The notes beneath the pieces are model-generated. The model saw nothing but the letters and a program-made list of their open reading frames with translations. It did no database searches and was not told the origin of the DNA. From Streptomyces ortus (GTDB lineage Bacteria > Actinomycetota > Actinomycetes > Streptomycetales > Streptomycetaceae), in NCBI RefSeq assembly GCF_026341275.1, contig NZ_JAIFZO010000002.1, positions 1,686,361 through 1,750,360 of the forward strand: a stretch of 64,000 nt of DNA, read 5' to 3'. The position numbers were made by a program, and so were the translations under genes. Below are positions 27,974 through 36,710 of the stretch, in pieces. Each line of letters opens with the position of its first letter. The first letter of the stretch is position 1.

Positions 27974-29073
27974 TCTCCGCAGAAGAATTCTGTTATCTGC
28001 TGGCCGACCGTGGATTCACGTTCGCCAGTGGCGTTCCCTGCTCCCATTTCGGCGGGCCGATCGCGCATCTGAGCACGCGCCCGGGCCGCTACGTACCCGC
28101 GCCGAACGAAGGCAACGCACTGGCGGTGGCCGCCGGTGCCGCCCTGGGTGGACAGCGTGCCTATGTGATGCTGCAGAACTCCGGTCTCGGCAACCTCATC
28201 AACCCGCTCACCTCGCTGGTGATGACCTACAAACTGCCGATCCTGACCTTCACCAGTCTGCGCGGCTGGCCCGACCCGGCCACGGACGAGCCGCAGCACG
28301 AGGTCATGGGCCCGGCGACCCCCAAACTGCTCGACAGCGTCAACACTCCGCATCACACCCTGTACGCCCAGGACGGAGTGGAGGAGTTCTCCGCGGTCCT
28401 GGAGAAGGCGGAGAAGGATCTGGCCGAGCAGCGGGCGCCGTTCGTCCTGGTCGAACGAGGCGCTATCGGCAAGGCCACCGCGGCCAACGACCCGCACACC
28501 GAAGGGCTGCCGGCCTCGGAAGCTATTCGGATCGTCACCGCCGCCGCGCCGCAAGCCGCTGTCATCGCCACCACGGGCTTCACCGGCCGTGACACGTTCG
28601 CGGTGGCCGATACGCCGGGCACCTTCTACATGCAGGGCTCCATGGGCCACGCCTCCTCCATCGGCCTTGGTGTGGCTCTGACGCATCCGGAGCGGCCCGT
28701 AGTGGTCCTGGACGGGGACGGCGCGCTGCTGATGCACCTCGGCGCGTTGTCGATGATCGGCAGTGAGGCGCCCGCCAACCTGATCCACGTCGTGCTCGAC
28801 AACCGGGTCCATGAATCGACCGGCGGGCAGGCCACCACATCGGCGACCACCTCGTTCCCCGACATGGCGACGGCTGCCGGCTACGCCAGCGCGGTCGTCT
28901 GCGACCGGGAGGACGCCCTGCAGGCGGCGATGGCACGGGCCCAGGCGACTCCCGGCCCGCATCTGGTCTGCGTCAAGACACTGCCTCGCACGGGGGCCAT
29001 GCCGCCGCGCGCGACCCACGCGCTCAGCACGCTGGACATCCGGGACCGCTTCCAGAGCGATCTGCGACAGTAA
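27970..29073 (+). CDS. TPP-dependent phosphonopyruvate decarboxylase homologue, likely arsonopyruvate decarboxylase
   Basis: A 367-residue TPP enzyme of the phosphonopyruvate/sulfopyruvate decarboxylase family. The pyrimidine half is N-terminal: GVPCSHFGGP, with the activating Glu in PAPNEGNALA. The TPP-diphosphate half has LDGDGALLMHLGAL, with the matching Asn in VVLDNRVHE. Phosphonopyruvate decarboxylases convert phosphonopyruvate to phosphonoacetaldehyde. No PEP mutase of the phosphonate type is seen in the window, and an arsenic C-As forming pair lies downstream, so the substrate is probably 3-arsonopyruvate giving arsonoacetaldehyde. The start overlaps the DedA stop. A strong terminator follows. 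Confidence 0.85.
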   Translation: MISAEEFCYLLADRGFTFASGVPCSHFGGPIAHLSTRPGRYVPAPNEGNALAVAAGAALGGQRAYVMLQNSGLGNLINPLTSLVMTYKLPILTFTSLRGWPDPATDEPQHEVMGPATPKLLDSVNTPHHTLYAQDGVEEFSAVLEKAEKDLAEQRAPFVLVERGAIGKATAANDPHTEGLPASEAIRIVTAAAPQAAVIATTGFTGRDTFAVADTPGTFYMQGSMGHASSIGLGVALTHPERPVVVLDGDGALLMHLGALSMIGSEAPANLIHVVLDNRVHESTGGQATTSATTSFPDMATAAGYASAVVCDREDALQAAMARAQATPGPHLVCVKTLPRTGAMPPRATHALSTLDIRDRFQSDLRQ

Positions 29074-29085
29074 CGCGCCTACGCT

Positions 29086-29124
29086 GAAGGGGGTGTTCCG
29101 CGCGCGGCGCGGAACACCCCCTTC
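29086..29124. terminator. Strong bidirectional terminator between convergent genes
   Basis: A perfect 17-bp inverted repeat (GAAGGGGGTGTTCCGCG and its complement) with a 5-base loop. It lies between the decarboxylase stop at 29073 and the minus-strand ArsR stop at 29142. Confidence 0.9.
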
Positions 29125-29141
29125 GTCACCGGCTCCCGGCT

Positions 29142-29543
29142 TCAGGCTCCTTGGGCCGTCGCGGGCTCGCCGTCCCCGGTCTGAAGACAGGCCGCAACCG
29201 TCTCGGGGTCCATGGCAGCCAGGCTCGCGAACATGCGCAACGGTTCGGCCAAGGTCTGGCAGCACATCACGTACTGATTGCTGCGGCCCTTGGGAATCGC
29301 CTCGACAAGGTTCTGCTCGCGCAGCGGAGCCAGGTGATGGCTGACCAAGGTCTGGCTCAGACCTGTGGCCTCCTGCAACTCCTTGACCGTGCGGGGGCGC
29401 TGAGCGATCAACAGGATCAGCGTGAGCCGGGTCTCGTCCGCCAGGGCCCGCAGTTTGGGCGCCAGCATCTGTGCCCGCTCGCGTTCGCTCAGCCACTGGG
29501 CAGGATCGCTGACGGCCACCCTGAGTTTCGATGGCCTGGCCAT
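29142..29543 (-). CDS. ArsR-family regulator without the CVC site
   Basis: A 133-residue winged-helix ArsR/SmtB-type protein starting at ATG 29543 after GGGAGGTGGCG. The recognition helix region reads GLSQTLVSHHLAPLREQNLV. There is no CVC in the recognition region. Cysteines occur only late, at MCCQTL near residue 100 and at AACLQ near the end, so any metalloid site would differ from the other regulators here. It lies about 110 bases downstream of the MFS exporter gene on the same strand and probably represses that operon through the palindrome at 31340. Confidence 0.8.
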   Translation of the reverse strand: MARPSKLRVAVSDPAQWLSERERAQMLAPKLRALADETRLTLILLIAQRPRTVKELQEATGLSQTLVSHHLAPLREQNLVEAIPKGRSNQYVMCCQTLAEPLRMFASLAAMDPETVAACLQTGDGEPATAQGA

Positions 29544-29653
29544 CGCCACCTCCCTCTCGCCCGTGGACCGGCTGTCCGGTCCGCGTCCGGTCCTGGCGCG
29601 TGGGCCGGGCCGGGCTGTGGCTTCGATCCTATGCACTGTCGCTCCCTCGGTCC

Positions 29654-31219
29654 TCAGGAGGCGGCAGGTGCGTCTGCACTGCCGCTGTGGTCGCTGGCTT
29701 CCAGCTGTGCTGCGCCATCGTCGTCGCCGACGCGAGCCTTCGGCAGGATGACCGCGGCGGCGACAGCGCCGACGACGGCGACACCGACGGCAATCAGCAG
29801 GGTGGTGGCGAATCCGCCGACGAAGGACTCCTGCGCCGCGTTGAGGACACGCTGGCCGGCGGCGCCACCGAGCTGCTGGGCGACTGCCGACGCACCGGTC
29901 AGGGACTCGTGCACCGCTTGCCCGGCCTCTCCCGGCAGTTGAGCGGCTTGAGGCAGGTCGTCACGGTACAGCGTGGTGATCACACTGCCGCTGATGGCGA
30001 TACCGAGGGCGCCGCCGACCTGCATGCCCACGTCCGCGACCGCGGAGCCGGCTCCTGCCTGGCGGGCGGCGGAGACGACCAGGATGGCGTCGACGGCGGC
30101 CGGCAGGGCGATACCCATGCCCAGACCGAACACGGCCAGCCCGATGAGCGACTGCGTCTCGTCGTCGACGGTGAGCCCGGCCAGGACACCCAGTCCCACG
30201 GCGCACAGCAGCAGACCGGACACCACCGTGGCCTTCAGGCCCGCGCGCTCCACCAGTTTCGCCGACAGCGGGGCACCCACCATCATCGTGCCGATGGCGA
30301 GCATCCGCAGGCCCGCACCCAGCGGGTCCAGTTCGAGTACCGACTGCAGGTACTGGGTGAGCAGGTACAGGCCGCTGTAGAGCCCGAAGGACGTGGCGGC
30401 GATCGCCAGGGCCCCGCCCCCGTAGCGGGCGTTGAGGAACAGGCCGACGTCGAGCATCGGATGGGCGGTCTTGCGCTCCCACACGACGAAGGCGACCATC
30501 AGGGCCACGCCGAGGAAGAGGGAGCCGAGGGTGATGATGTCGCCCCAGCCGTTGTGCGGCGCTTCGACCAGGCCGTAGACGATGGCAACCAGTCCGGCCA
30601 CCGAGAGCAGAGCGCCGACGAGGTCCAGTCCGGGGTGAGCTTCGGCCTTGGACTCGGGGATCAGCTTGGCTCCGCCGATCAGGGCGATGGCCGCCAGGGG
30701 CACGTTGATGAGGAACATCGACCCCCACCAGAAGTGCTCCAGCAGCAGCCCGCTGACCAGCGGGCCGAGCGGCACGCCGACGGCGGCCGCGCCGGACCAG
30801 ATGCCGATCGCCTTGCCCTGCTCCTCACGCGGGAAGACGTCCTTGATGATGGCGAGGGTGGCGGGCATCATCAGCGCCGCGGAGATACCCATGAGGGCAC
30901 GGAAGGTGATCAGCATCTCGGCGTTCGAGGCGAACGCGGCACCCAGGCTGGTCAGTGCGAAGGCGCCCGTGCCGATGGTGAGAAGCCGCTTGCGGCCGAA
31001 CCGGTCGGACAGACCGCCGGCCATGAGCAGCAGTCCGCCGAAGGCCAGGGCGTAGGAGTCGACCATCCACTGCAGCTGACTGCTGGTGGCGTCCAAATCC
31101 TTCTGGATGCTTGGCAGCGCCAGATTCAGGATGAGGGTGTCCAGGCCGATCAGGACCAGGCTCAGGCACAGGATGTTCAGGATCTGCCATCGGCGGGGAT
31201 GGCCGGCGGAGCGGGTCAC
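29654..31219 (-). CDS. MFS exporter of the DHA2 (14-segment) drug:H+ antiporter type
   Basis: A 521-residue membrane protein with about 14 hydrophobic segments. The family motif around WMVDSYALAFGGLLLMAGGL and SDRFGRKRLL identifies the DHA2 group of major facilitator drug exporters. The start is GTG 31219 with GAGGAG upstream. The order exporter then ArsR on one strand suggests substrate-induced efflux. A likely cargo is the organoarsenical product or a toxic intermediate, but ordinary drug efflux is possible. It is divergent from the amidotransferase-like gene at 31975, with a palindromic operator between them. Confidence 0.9.
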   Translation of the reverse strand: MTRSAGHPRRWQILNILCLSLVLIGLDTLILNLALPSIQKDLDATSSQLQWMVDSYALAFGGLLLMAGGLSDRFGRKRLLTIGTGAFALTSLGAAFASNAEMLITFRALMGISAALMMPATLAIIKDVFPREEQGKAIGIWSGAAAVGVPLGPLVSGLLLEHFWWGSMFLINVPLAAIALIGGAKLIPESKAEAHPGLDLVGALLSVAGLVAIVYGLVEAPHNGWGDIITLGSLFLGVALMVAFVVWERKTAHPMLDVGLFLNARYGGGALAIAATSFGLYSGLYLLTQYLQSVLELDPLGAGLRMLAIGTMMVGAPLSAKLVERAGLKATVVSGLLLCAVGLGVLAGLTVDDETQSLIGLAVFGLGMGIALPAAVDAILVVSAARQAGAGSAVADVGMQVGGALGIAISGSVITTLYRDDLPQAAQLPGEAGQAVHESLTGASAVAQQLGGAAGQRVLNAAQESFVGGFATTLLIAVGVAVVGAVAAAVILPKARVGDDDGAAQLEASDHSGSADAPAAS

Positions 31220-31339
31220 TTAACTTCTCCTCGAACGGAACAGGTTGGCGCCCCGTAGGGCGGCCGGCGCCGCCCGTGTCCGCGGGGTTCGGACAGCAGG
31301 CCGGCTGCCAGCCACTCCAGACTAAACAGCATCCGCCGC

Positions 31340-31363
31340 TATCAACAGTCATCGCTGTTGATA
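31340..31363. promoter_or_regulatory. Perfect 9-bp inverted repeat, likely operator of the MFS-ArsR operon
   Basis: TATCAACAG-tcatcg-CTGTTGATA lies about 120 bases upstream of the MFS start. The perfect AT-containing palindrome with 6-base spacing is the size expected for an ArsR dimer. It differs in half-site orientation from the TTGA-N6-TCAA sites elsewhere, which fits the different ArsR type encoded in this operon. Confidence 0.6.
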
Positions 31364-31369
31364 ATGGCT

Positions 31370-31974
31370 AACTTTGTGCACCGATTCCAGCCATCTCCAC
31401 AGACCCCGTTCAAGTGGCCCTCGAATCAGGGCACTTGACGCGCTGGCATGCCTAAACGCACCCAAAGCGACGAGGTGAGCACGAAGCGACATCATCCGGG
31501 ACGGGCTATCGGCCAGGTCCCGATCTCGACCAACGCGGCTGATGGGAAGGCACTTACTCGAATCAACCGCTCATTTCGAGATTTCTCCTACCGCGCAGTA
31601 GTGATGGCGCAATAGTTTCCAGAGTTACCGAGGGGCACTCGAATACTTTGACCGCCATCGATAAATTGAGCGAGAAGCAGCACGGAGGGCCTGCGAAGGA
31701 CCTCTGCACGGGGCGGCTAGGGGGCTGGAAGACATGCGTACATCCGGTAGGCGGCAACTCCCAGCCACACCACCGCCAACGCGGCGGTAGCACCCCTCAC
31801 TTCTCTTGTCATGGAATCCGTGCGTGGCGGCACGGTCCTGACGTCACCTCAGGCACCACACCACACCACACCCGCGCAGCGGTGCGCTCGGCACGCGCTC
31901 CGCTGCGTTCACGGGGCTGGAACTGTCACTGGCGAAAGCAGTTCATGGCCTTCCTGTAATTGAAGGGGACAACG
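31370..31974. other. Intergenic region upstream of the amidotransferase-like gene
   Basis: About 600 bases without a supported gene. It is less GC-rich between 31550 and 31660. It has a short CACCACACCACACCACA-type run near 31855. TTGACC at 31648 could be a -35 box for the plus-strand operon, but no matching -10 is obvious. Confidence 0.35.
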
Positions 31975-32697
31975 ATGTCAGTCCACGCCCAGCCGCGCCT
32001 TGCCCTCGTGGGAGACCACGGCAATCATGACGAGCCGTCTCACCCGAAGATCGACGCGATGCGTGAGCAGTGGGACCTGACCACCGAGTGGATACCGACC
32101 ACCGAAATCAGCGACGCCTCCTTCCTGGACAGCTTCGACGGCGTATGGGTAGTGCCGGGAGCGCCGTACTTCAACCAGAAGGGCGTACACATCGCTGTGC
32201 GCCATGCCCGGGAGAACCAACTCCCGTTCCTGGGCACCTGCGGCGGCTTCTTCAGCGCCCTGATCGAGCACGCCCAGAACGTGCTGCACCTGCCGGAGGC
32301 CATCGGCGTCGACGAGGACCCCGAGAAGCTGATGCCCCTTGTCACGCCGCTGAAGTGCTCCTTCCGCGGTGAGAAGGCCCCGTTGCGGGTCGCGGAGAAT
32401 TCCCGGCTCGCCTCCATCTACGGCACCACCGAGGTGGAGGAGATCTTCCACTGTGACTACGGGCTGACCGACACCTTCATGGACGCCGCCAACCAGGGCT
32501 CGCTGCAGCTCAGCGCCTGGGACATCGACGGCGCACCGCGCGCACTGGAGATCGAGGGGCACCCGTTCTTCATGGGCAGCCTCTTCCAGCCCGAGCTCTC
32601 GTCGGCTCCGGGCGCCGAGCACAAGATTCTCAAGGCTTTCCTGGCTGCTGTGCGGGCCAAGGCCGACACCAACGCCCTGTCGACACTCACCTCCTGA
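31975..32697 (+). CDS. Class I glutamine amidotransferase-like protein (CTP synthase C-terminal-related)
   Basis: A 240-residue stand-alone amidotransferase-fold protein. The nucleophile elbow is GTCGGFFSAL, with the Cys near residue 92, as in the C-terminal domain of CTP synthase. The segment equal to the catalytic HPE of CTP synthase reads LFQPELSS, so the histidine is replaced by Gln; this may be typical of the subfamily. No CTP synthase kinase domain is present. It starts at ATG 31975 after GAAGGGGA and heads a plus-strand group. It probably does not hydrolyse glutamine in the normal way. It may use the Cys to bind arsenic or form an amide in an unknown step. Confidence 0.72.
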   Translation: MSVHAQPRLALVGDHGNHDEPSHPKIDAMREQWDLTTEWIPTTEISDASFLDSFDGVWVVPGAPYFNQKGVHIAVRHARENQLPFLGTCGGFFSALIEHAQNVLHLPEAIGVDEDPEKLMPLVTPLKCSFRGEKAPLRVAENSRLASIYGTTEVEEIFHCDYGLTDTFMDAANQGSLQLSAWDIDGAPRALEIEGHPFFMGSLFQPELSSAPGAEHKILKAFLAAVRAKADTNALSTLTS

Positions 32698-32809
32698 CCA
32701 CGACCGAGCAACATCTGCTGTGACAAGGCCGTGCGGCATGTCCGCACGGCCCGGGCACCGCCATGCCCGCCTCGTTCCCCACACCAGGCGGAAGGATCCC
32801 CACGTCTCC

Positions 32810-35332
32810 ATGAAGCATGATCAGCACGGTATGTCCCGGCGCGGCTTTGTCCGCGGCAGCGTCATCGGCGGCGCCGGCCTTGGAACGCCGGTCCTGCTTC
32901 CGGTGATCTCAGCTCACGCCGCCGAAGGATCCACCGCGACGGGCGGGTTACCCGCTGTCGACGGTCGGGCGAGCGCAGACTTCACTGACCAGTCCGCTGC
33001 ACTGACCCCGGACAAGACCGTCGCCACGGCCTGCCAGTTCTGCAATTCCAACTGCCGGCTCAACGTCGATCTCAAGGCGGGCCGGGTACTGGCCGTACGG
33101 GGCGAGGACCGCGACCCCGTCCAGCAGGGACAGGTGTGCGTCAAGGCCGAGCTGATGCCCCAGCTCGTCTACAACACCGAACGGCTGACCCGCCCGCTGC
33201 GTCGCGTCTCCGGGGCGAAGGGCTCACCGCACTCCAAGTTCGAGGCTGTGAGCTGGGACGAAGCCCTGCGCACCATCGCCGAGAAGTTCCTGGCACTGCG
33301 CGATGCCGGGCAGGCGCACACGATCGCCAACCGCACCACCGGCCGTCTGCCCCGCGGCACCGGGTCGCTCGTGGCCCGCCTTTTCGCGATGTTGGGCAGC
33401 CCCAACAACACCGACGTGGGCCCGGTGTGCAACGACGCCGGCGGCAACGCACTCGCGACCTCCTTCGGCCTGGGCAACTTCACCAACGGGTACGGAACCG
33501 ACGGCGCGACGGGCAAGGACGACCTCGGCTCGGCCAGTCACTACCTGTTCCTGGGCACCAACCAGGCCGAGACCCACCCGGTGACCTTCGACTACCTGCT
33601 GCGCGGCCGGGCGAAGACCAAGGCCACCCTGACTGTGGTCGACCCGCGCCTGACGCCGACCGGAGCCGTGGCTGACCGGTGGGTGGCGCCCAAGCCGCAC
33701 ACCGACTTCGCGCTGCTGCTGGCCATGCTCCACCACATCGTGGAGAAGGAGCTGTACGACAAGGCGTTCGTCAAACGCTGGGTCGTCGGCTTCGACGAAC
33801 TGCGCGCGCATCTGGCCGAGCACCAGTACACCCCCGCGTGGGCCGCGAAGGTCACCGGTCTCAAAGCCGAGGTCATCACCGAGATGGCCGTGGAGTACGC
33901 GACGGCGGAAACGGCGGCGATCTTCTGCAACGCCGGGATCTCGCACCAGCTCGGCGCGTTCGACACCTACCGGGTGCTCACCTTCCTCGCCGCGGTGACC
34001 GGCAACATCGGCAAGCCCGGCGCCGGCTGCAACTTCATGCACAACACCTGGCCCGGCGACCTGCACCTGCCGCCTCTGGAGGCCGAGGTGCCCGAACGGC
34101 GTGAAGCGCTGCCGGTCGGGCCGGACTACTTCGCCGAGTCCATCCTGACGGGCAACCCCTACCGGCTGCGTGCGGTGATGTCCCAGGGCAACCCTCTGGT
34201 GTCCTCCGCGAACACCACCAAGGTCAAAGAAGCCTTCGAGCAGCTCGACTTCTACGTCTACACCGGCCTGTTCATGGAAGAGGCCGCCTACTACGCCGAC
34301 GTCATCCTCCCGGTCTGCAGCGGACTGGAGATGGAAGGCGTCTACATGCGCCGTGACGACCGGGCCATCCGCTGGCAGGAGCAGGTCGTCGACCGTGTCG
34401 GCGAGTCCCGGCCGGACTGGGAGATCTGGGTCGGCCTCGCGCACGCGATGGCCGAACTGGACACCCGCCGCCCGGCGGCCGAATGGCGTGAGGCGTTTCC
34501 GAAGCGGTGGATGGACTACCCGAAGCTGTGGGACGACTTCGTCACCCACACTCCCGGTGTGGGCGGCATGACGCGTACGCGGATGCAGAAGCGCGTCGAG
34601 CCGCTGCGCTGGCCGTGCCCCGATGAGGGCCACCCGGGTGTGAGCACCCTCTACCTGGACCACCCCAGCTGGTACCGGGCCGCGGAGTCGCTGGACCCGG
34701 CCAACCGGGGCAAACGCTTCCTCACTCCCAGCGGCAAGATCGAGATCACCACTCCGGCCCTGGAGAAGAAGCTGGCAGGCACCGGGCACGGCGCCCTGCC
34801 GATCTTCTACACCCACCCCGAGGTCACGGGTAAGAATCCGACCCTGTCCTACAGCCGCAAGTTCGTCACCAATCCCCTCAACCCGCAGGCCGTCACCCAT
34901 CCGGTGCGTCTGGGAGTGCCCGGGAGCGACGCGGTGCACCGTGACTTCCCGCTGATGGGTATGACCGGCCGGCCCAGTGTCGTGCACTTCGCCGAGGTCA
35001 CCCATTGGACGCCGACGGGCAAGCAGCTCAACGGCATCCGCTTTATTCAGATCCACCCGAGGACGGCCCAGCGTGCGGGCATCGCCGACGGCGACGACGT
35101 CCGCGTCGAGAGCCCTCGCGGATCGGTGACGGGCACAGCACTGCTGTGGGAGGGGATCAGGACGGACACCGTCTTCGTCCCCAACACCTTCGGCCCCGCT
35201 CAGAAGCTGGGTGATCTCTTCGGCGACCCACGCTACGAGGCGGCCAACACCCTCCCCGACGACCGCTTCTACGACAACCTCTCCGGCCAGCAGGCGTTCA
35301 AGTGCTTCGCCTGCCGGGTCGTCAAGGCCTGA
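32810..35332 (+). CDS. Tat-exported molybdopterin oxidoreductase
   Basis: An 840-residue DMSO-reductase-family enzyme. The N-terminus has a twin-arginine signal (SRRGFVRG, then a hydrophobic stretch ending near SAHAAEG), so it should act outside the membrane. A [4Fe-4S] site follows: CQFCNSNC, then a later Cys in [18 protein letters not shown] places a Cys where the Mo ligand lies in nitrate and arsenate reductase relatives. The C-terminal molybdopterin domain includes FVPNTFGP. It starts at ATG 32810. Arsenate reductases and arsenite oxidases (ArrA/ArxA) belong to this superfamily, so arsenic redox chemistry is plausible, but no partner iron-sulfur subunit is encoded nearby. Confidence 0.8.
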   Translation: MKHDQHGMSRRGFVRGSVIGGAGLGTPVLLPVISAHAAEGSTATGGLPAVDGRASADFTDQSAALTPDKTVATACQFCNSNCRLNVDLKAGRVLAVRGEDRDPVQQGQVCVKAELMPQLVYNTERLTRPLRRVSGAKGSPHSKFEAVSWDEALRTIAEKFLALRDAGQAHTIANRTTGRLPRGTGSLVARLFAMLGSPNNTDVGPVCNDAGGNALATSFGLGNFTNGYGTDGATGKDDLGSASHYLFLGTNQAETHPVTFDYLLRGRAKTKATLTVVDPRLTPTGAVADRWVAPKPHTDFALLLAMLHHIVEKELYDKAFVKRWVVGFDELRAHLAEHQYTPAWAAKVTGLKAEVITEMAVEYATAETAAIFCNAGISHQLGAFDTYRVLTFLAAVTGNIGKPGAGCNFMHNTWPGDLHLPPLEAEVPERREALPVGPDYFAESILTGNPYRLRAVMSQGNPLVSSANTTKVKEAFEQLDFYVYTGLFMEEAAYYADVILPVCSGLEMEGVYMRRDDRAIRWQEQVVDRVGESRPDWEIWVGLAHAMAELDTRRPAAEWREAFPKRWMDYPKLWDDFVTHTPGVGGMTRTRMQKRVEPLRWPCPDEGHPGVSTLYLDHPSWYRAAESLDPANRGKRFLTPSGKIEITTPALEKKLAGTGHGALPIFYTHPEVTGKNPTLSYSRKFVTNPLNPQAVTHPVRLGVPGSDAVHRDFPLMGMTGRPSVVHFAEVTHWTPTGKQLNGIRFIQIHPRTAQRAGIADGDDVRVESPRGSVTGTALLWEGIRTDTVFVPNTFGPAQKLGDLFGDPRYEAANTLPDDRFYDNLSGQQAFKCFACRVVKA

Positions 35333-35387
35333 ACCACCGCACCAGTACAGGCGCCACCCACCCGTTTCTCAATGCTGGAGGCAACGC

Positions 35388-36710
35388 ATGTCCGCCACGC
35401 CCGACCCGCGCCTCAAGGCCGAGTCCGTCACCGTCCGGACATTGGCCGGTTTCGACGAGGCTGTGAACGTCCTCGGCTCGAAGAGCTACACCAACCGCTA
35501 CCTGGCCATCGCCTCCCTCTCGGGCCAGGAGACCGTCATCAAGGGCGCCCTGCTGTCCGACGACACCCTCTACTTCGCCCGCGCCATCGAGACGTTCTGC
35601 CACGTCACCTGCGCCATCGACCACGCCACCGCCAGCATCCACGTCACCCCCACCGGGCAGCCCATGCGCGCCCCGAAGGAGGACATCTTCGTCGGCGGCG
35701 CCGGCACCCCGCTGCGCTTCCTGATCTCCATGGCCGGCCACGCCCAGGGCACCACGATCATCACGGGCAACACTCGCATGCAGGAACGGCCCATGGGCGA
35801 CCTGCTGCAGGCACTGCCGCCGCTTGGTGTGGACGCCACCGCGGTGCGCGGCAACGGCAGCCCGCCGATCCGCGTCGTGGGCGGCTCCTTCAAGGGCGGC
35901 GCCACGACCATCAACGGCCTCGTCTCCAGCCAGTTCACCTCCAGCCTGATCATCAACGCGCTGCGCGCCGAGAACGACACCCACATCACCATCGCGGACG
36001 ACCTGGTCTCCAAGCCGTACGTCGAGATGACGCTGGCCGCCCTCAAGGAGATGGGCGTCAACGTCGGACGCGACGGCTACAGCACCTTCACCGTCGCGGC
36101 GGGCCAGCAGGCCCGCGGCGGCGAGGTCACCGTCGAGCCCGACGCCTCCGGCATGTCCTACTTCCTGGCCGCCGCCGCCATCCTGGGCAGCCGCGTCGTC
36201 ATCCCCGGCATCGGCTCCGGCTCACATCAGGGCGACGTCGACCTGGTCGACGCCCTGGAGCGGATGGGCTGTCGTACCCAGATCACCGACGACGAGATCA
36301 CCCTGACCGGCGGCCCGCTGCGCGGCATCGACATCGACATGGAAGCCATGCCCGACGTCGTACCGTCCCTGGCCGCCGTCGCCGCCTACGCGGAGGGCAC
36401 CACCCGCATCACCAACATCGCCTCGCTGCGCGTCAAGGAGTGCGACCGCATCTCCGCCGTCACCACCGAACTGCGCAAGATGGGCATCGAGGTCGAGGAA
36501 CTCCCCGACGCGATGTACATCACCGGCGGCACCCCCCACGGCGCGACCATCGACACCTACGACGACCACCGCATCGCCATGACCTTCGCCATCGCCGGGC
36601 TGCGTACCGAAGGCGTCGTCATCAAGGAACCGGGCTGCGTCGCGAAGTCCTTCCCTACCTTCTGGCAGACGCTCGACACCCTCCACCCCGACCTGCAGAG
36701 CACCAAGTGA
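35388..36710 (+). CDS. EPSP synthase (AroA) homologue, probable arsenoenolpyruvate synthase
   Basis: A 440-residue enolpyruvyl transferase. Residues matching the E. coli AroA active site are present: Lys32-Ser33 and Arg37 in GSKSYTNR, Arg134 in QERP, Ser180-Ser181-Gln182, Asp323, Glu351 and Arg354 in RVKECDR, His394-Arg395 and Lys420. The classical PGSK Pro is Leu29 and the GNAGT motif reads GGAGT. GGAGG precedes ATG 35388. Aromatic biosynthesis should have its own aroA elsewhere. In the bisenarsan pathway the homologue is proposed to join arsenate with PEP, giving arsenoenolpyruvate. It overlaps the next gene by four bases. I believe the S. lividans counterpart is called bsnM. Confidence 0.88.
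   Translation: MSATPDPRLKAESVTVRTLAGFDEAVNVLGSKSYTNRYLAIASLSGQETVIKGALLSDDTLYFARAIETFCHVTCAIDHATASIHVTPTGQPMRAPKEDIFVGGAGTPLRFLISMAGHAQGTTIITGNTRMQERPMGDLLQALPPLGVDATAVRGNGSPPIRVVGGSFKGGATTINGLVSSQFTSSLIINALRAENDTHITIADDLVSKPYVEMTLAALKEMGVNVGRDGYSTFTVAAGQQARGGEVTVEPDASGMSYFLAAAAILGSRVVIPGIGSGSHQGDVDLVDALERMGCRTQITDDEITLTGGPLRGIDIDMEAMPDVVPSLAAVAAYAEGTTRITNIASLRVKECDRISAVTTELRKMGIEVEELPDAMYITGGTPHGATIDTYDDHRIAMTFAIAGLRTEGVVIKEPGCVAKSFPTFWQTLDTLHPDLQSTK

Noticed and set aside
27970..29073. A true phosphonate (C-P) pathway
   Set aside because: No PEP mutase of the isocitrate-lyase-like family, phosphonate aminotransferase or other phosphonate tailoring gene is visible.
33224..35056. A 610-codon minus-strand frame opposite the molybdoenzyme
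   Set aside because: Antisense shadow; the plus strand carries the iron-sulfur and molybdopterin motifs.
35372..36706. In-frame upstream extension of the bsnN-like gene, giving a 956-codon frame
   Set aside because: The extension overlaps the aroA homologue in another frame and has Arg/His-rich shadow composition. The GTG at 36707 matches the iPGM start.
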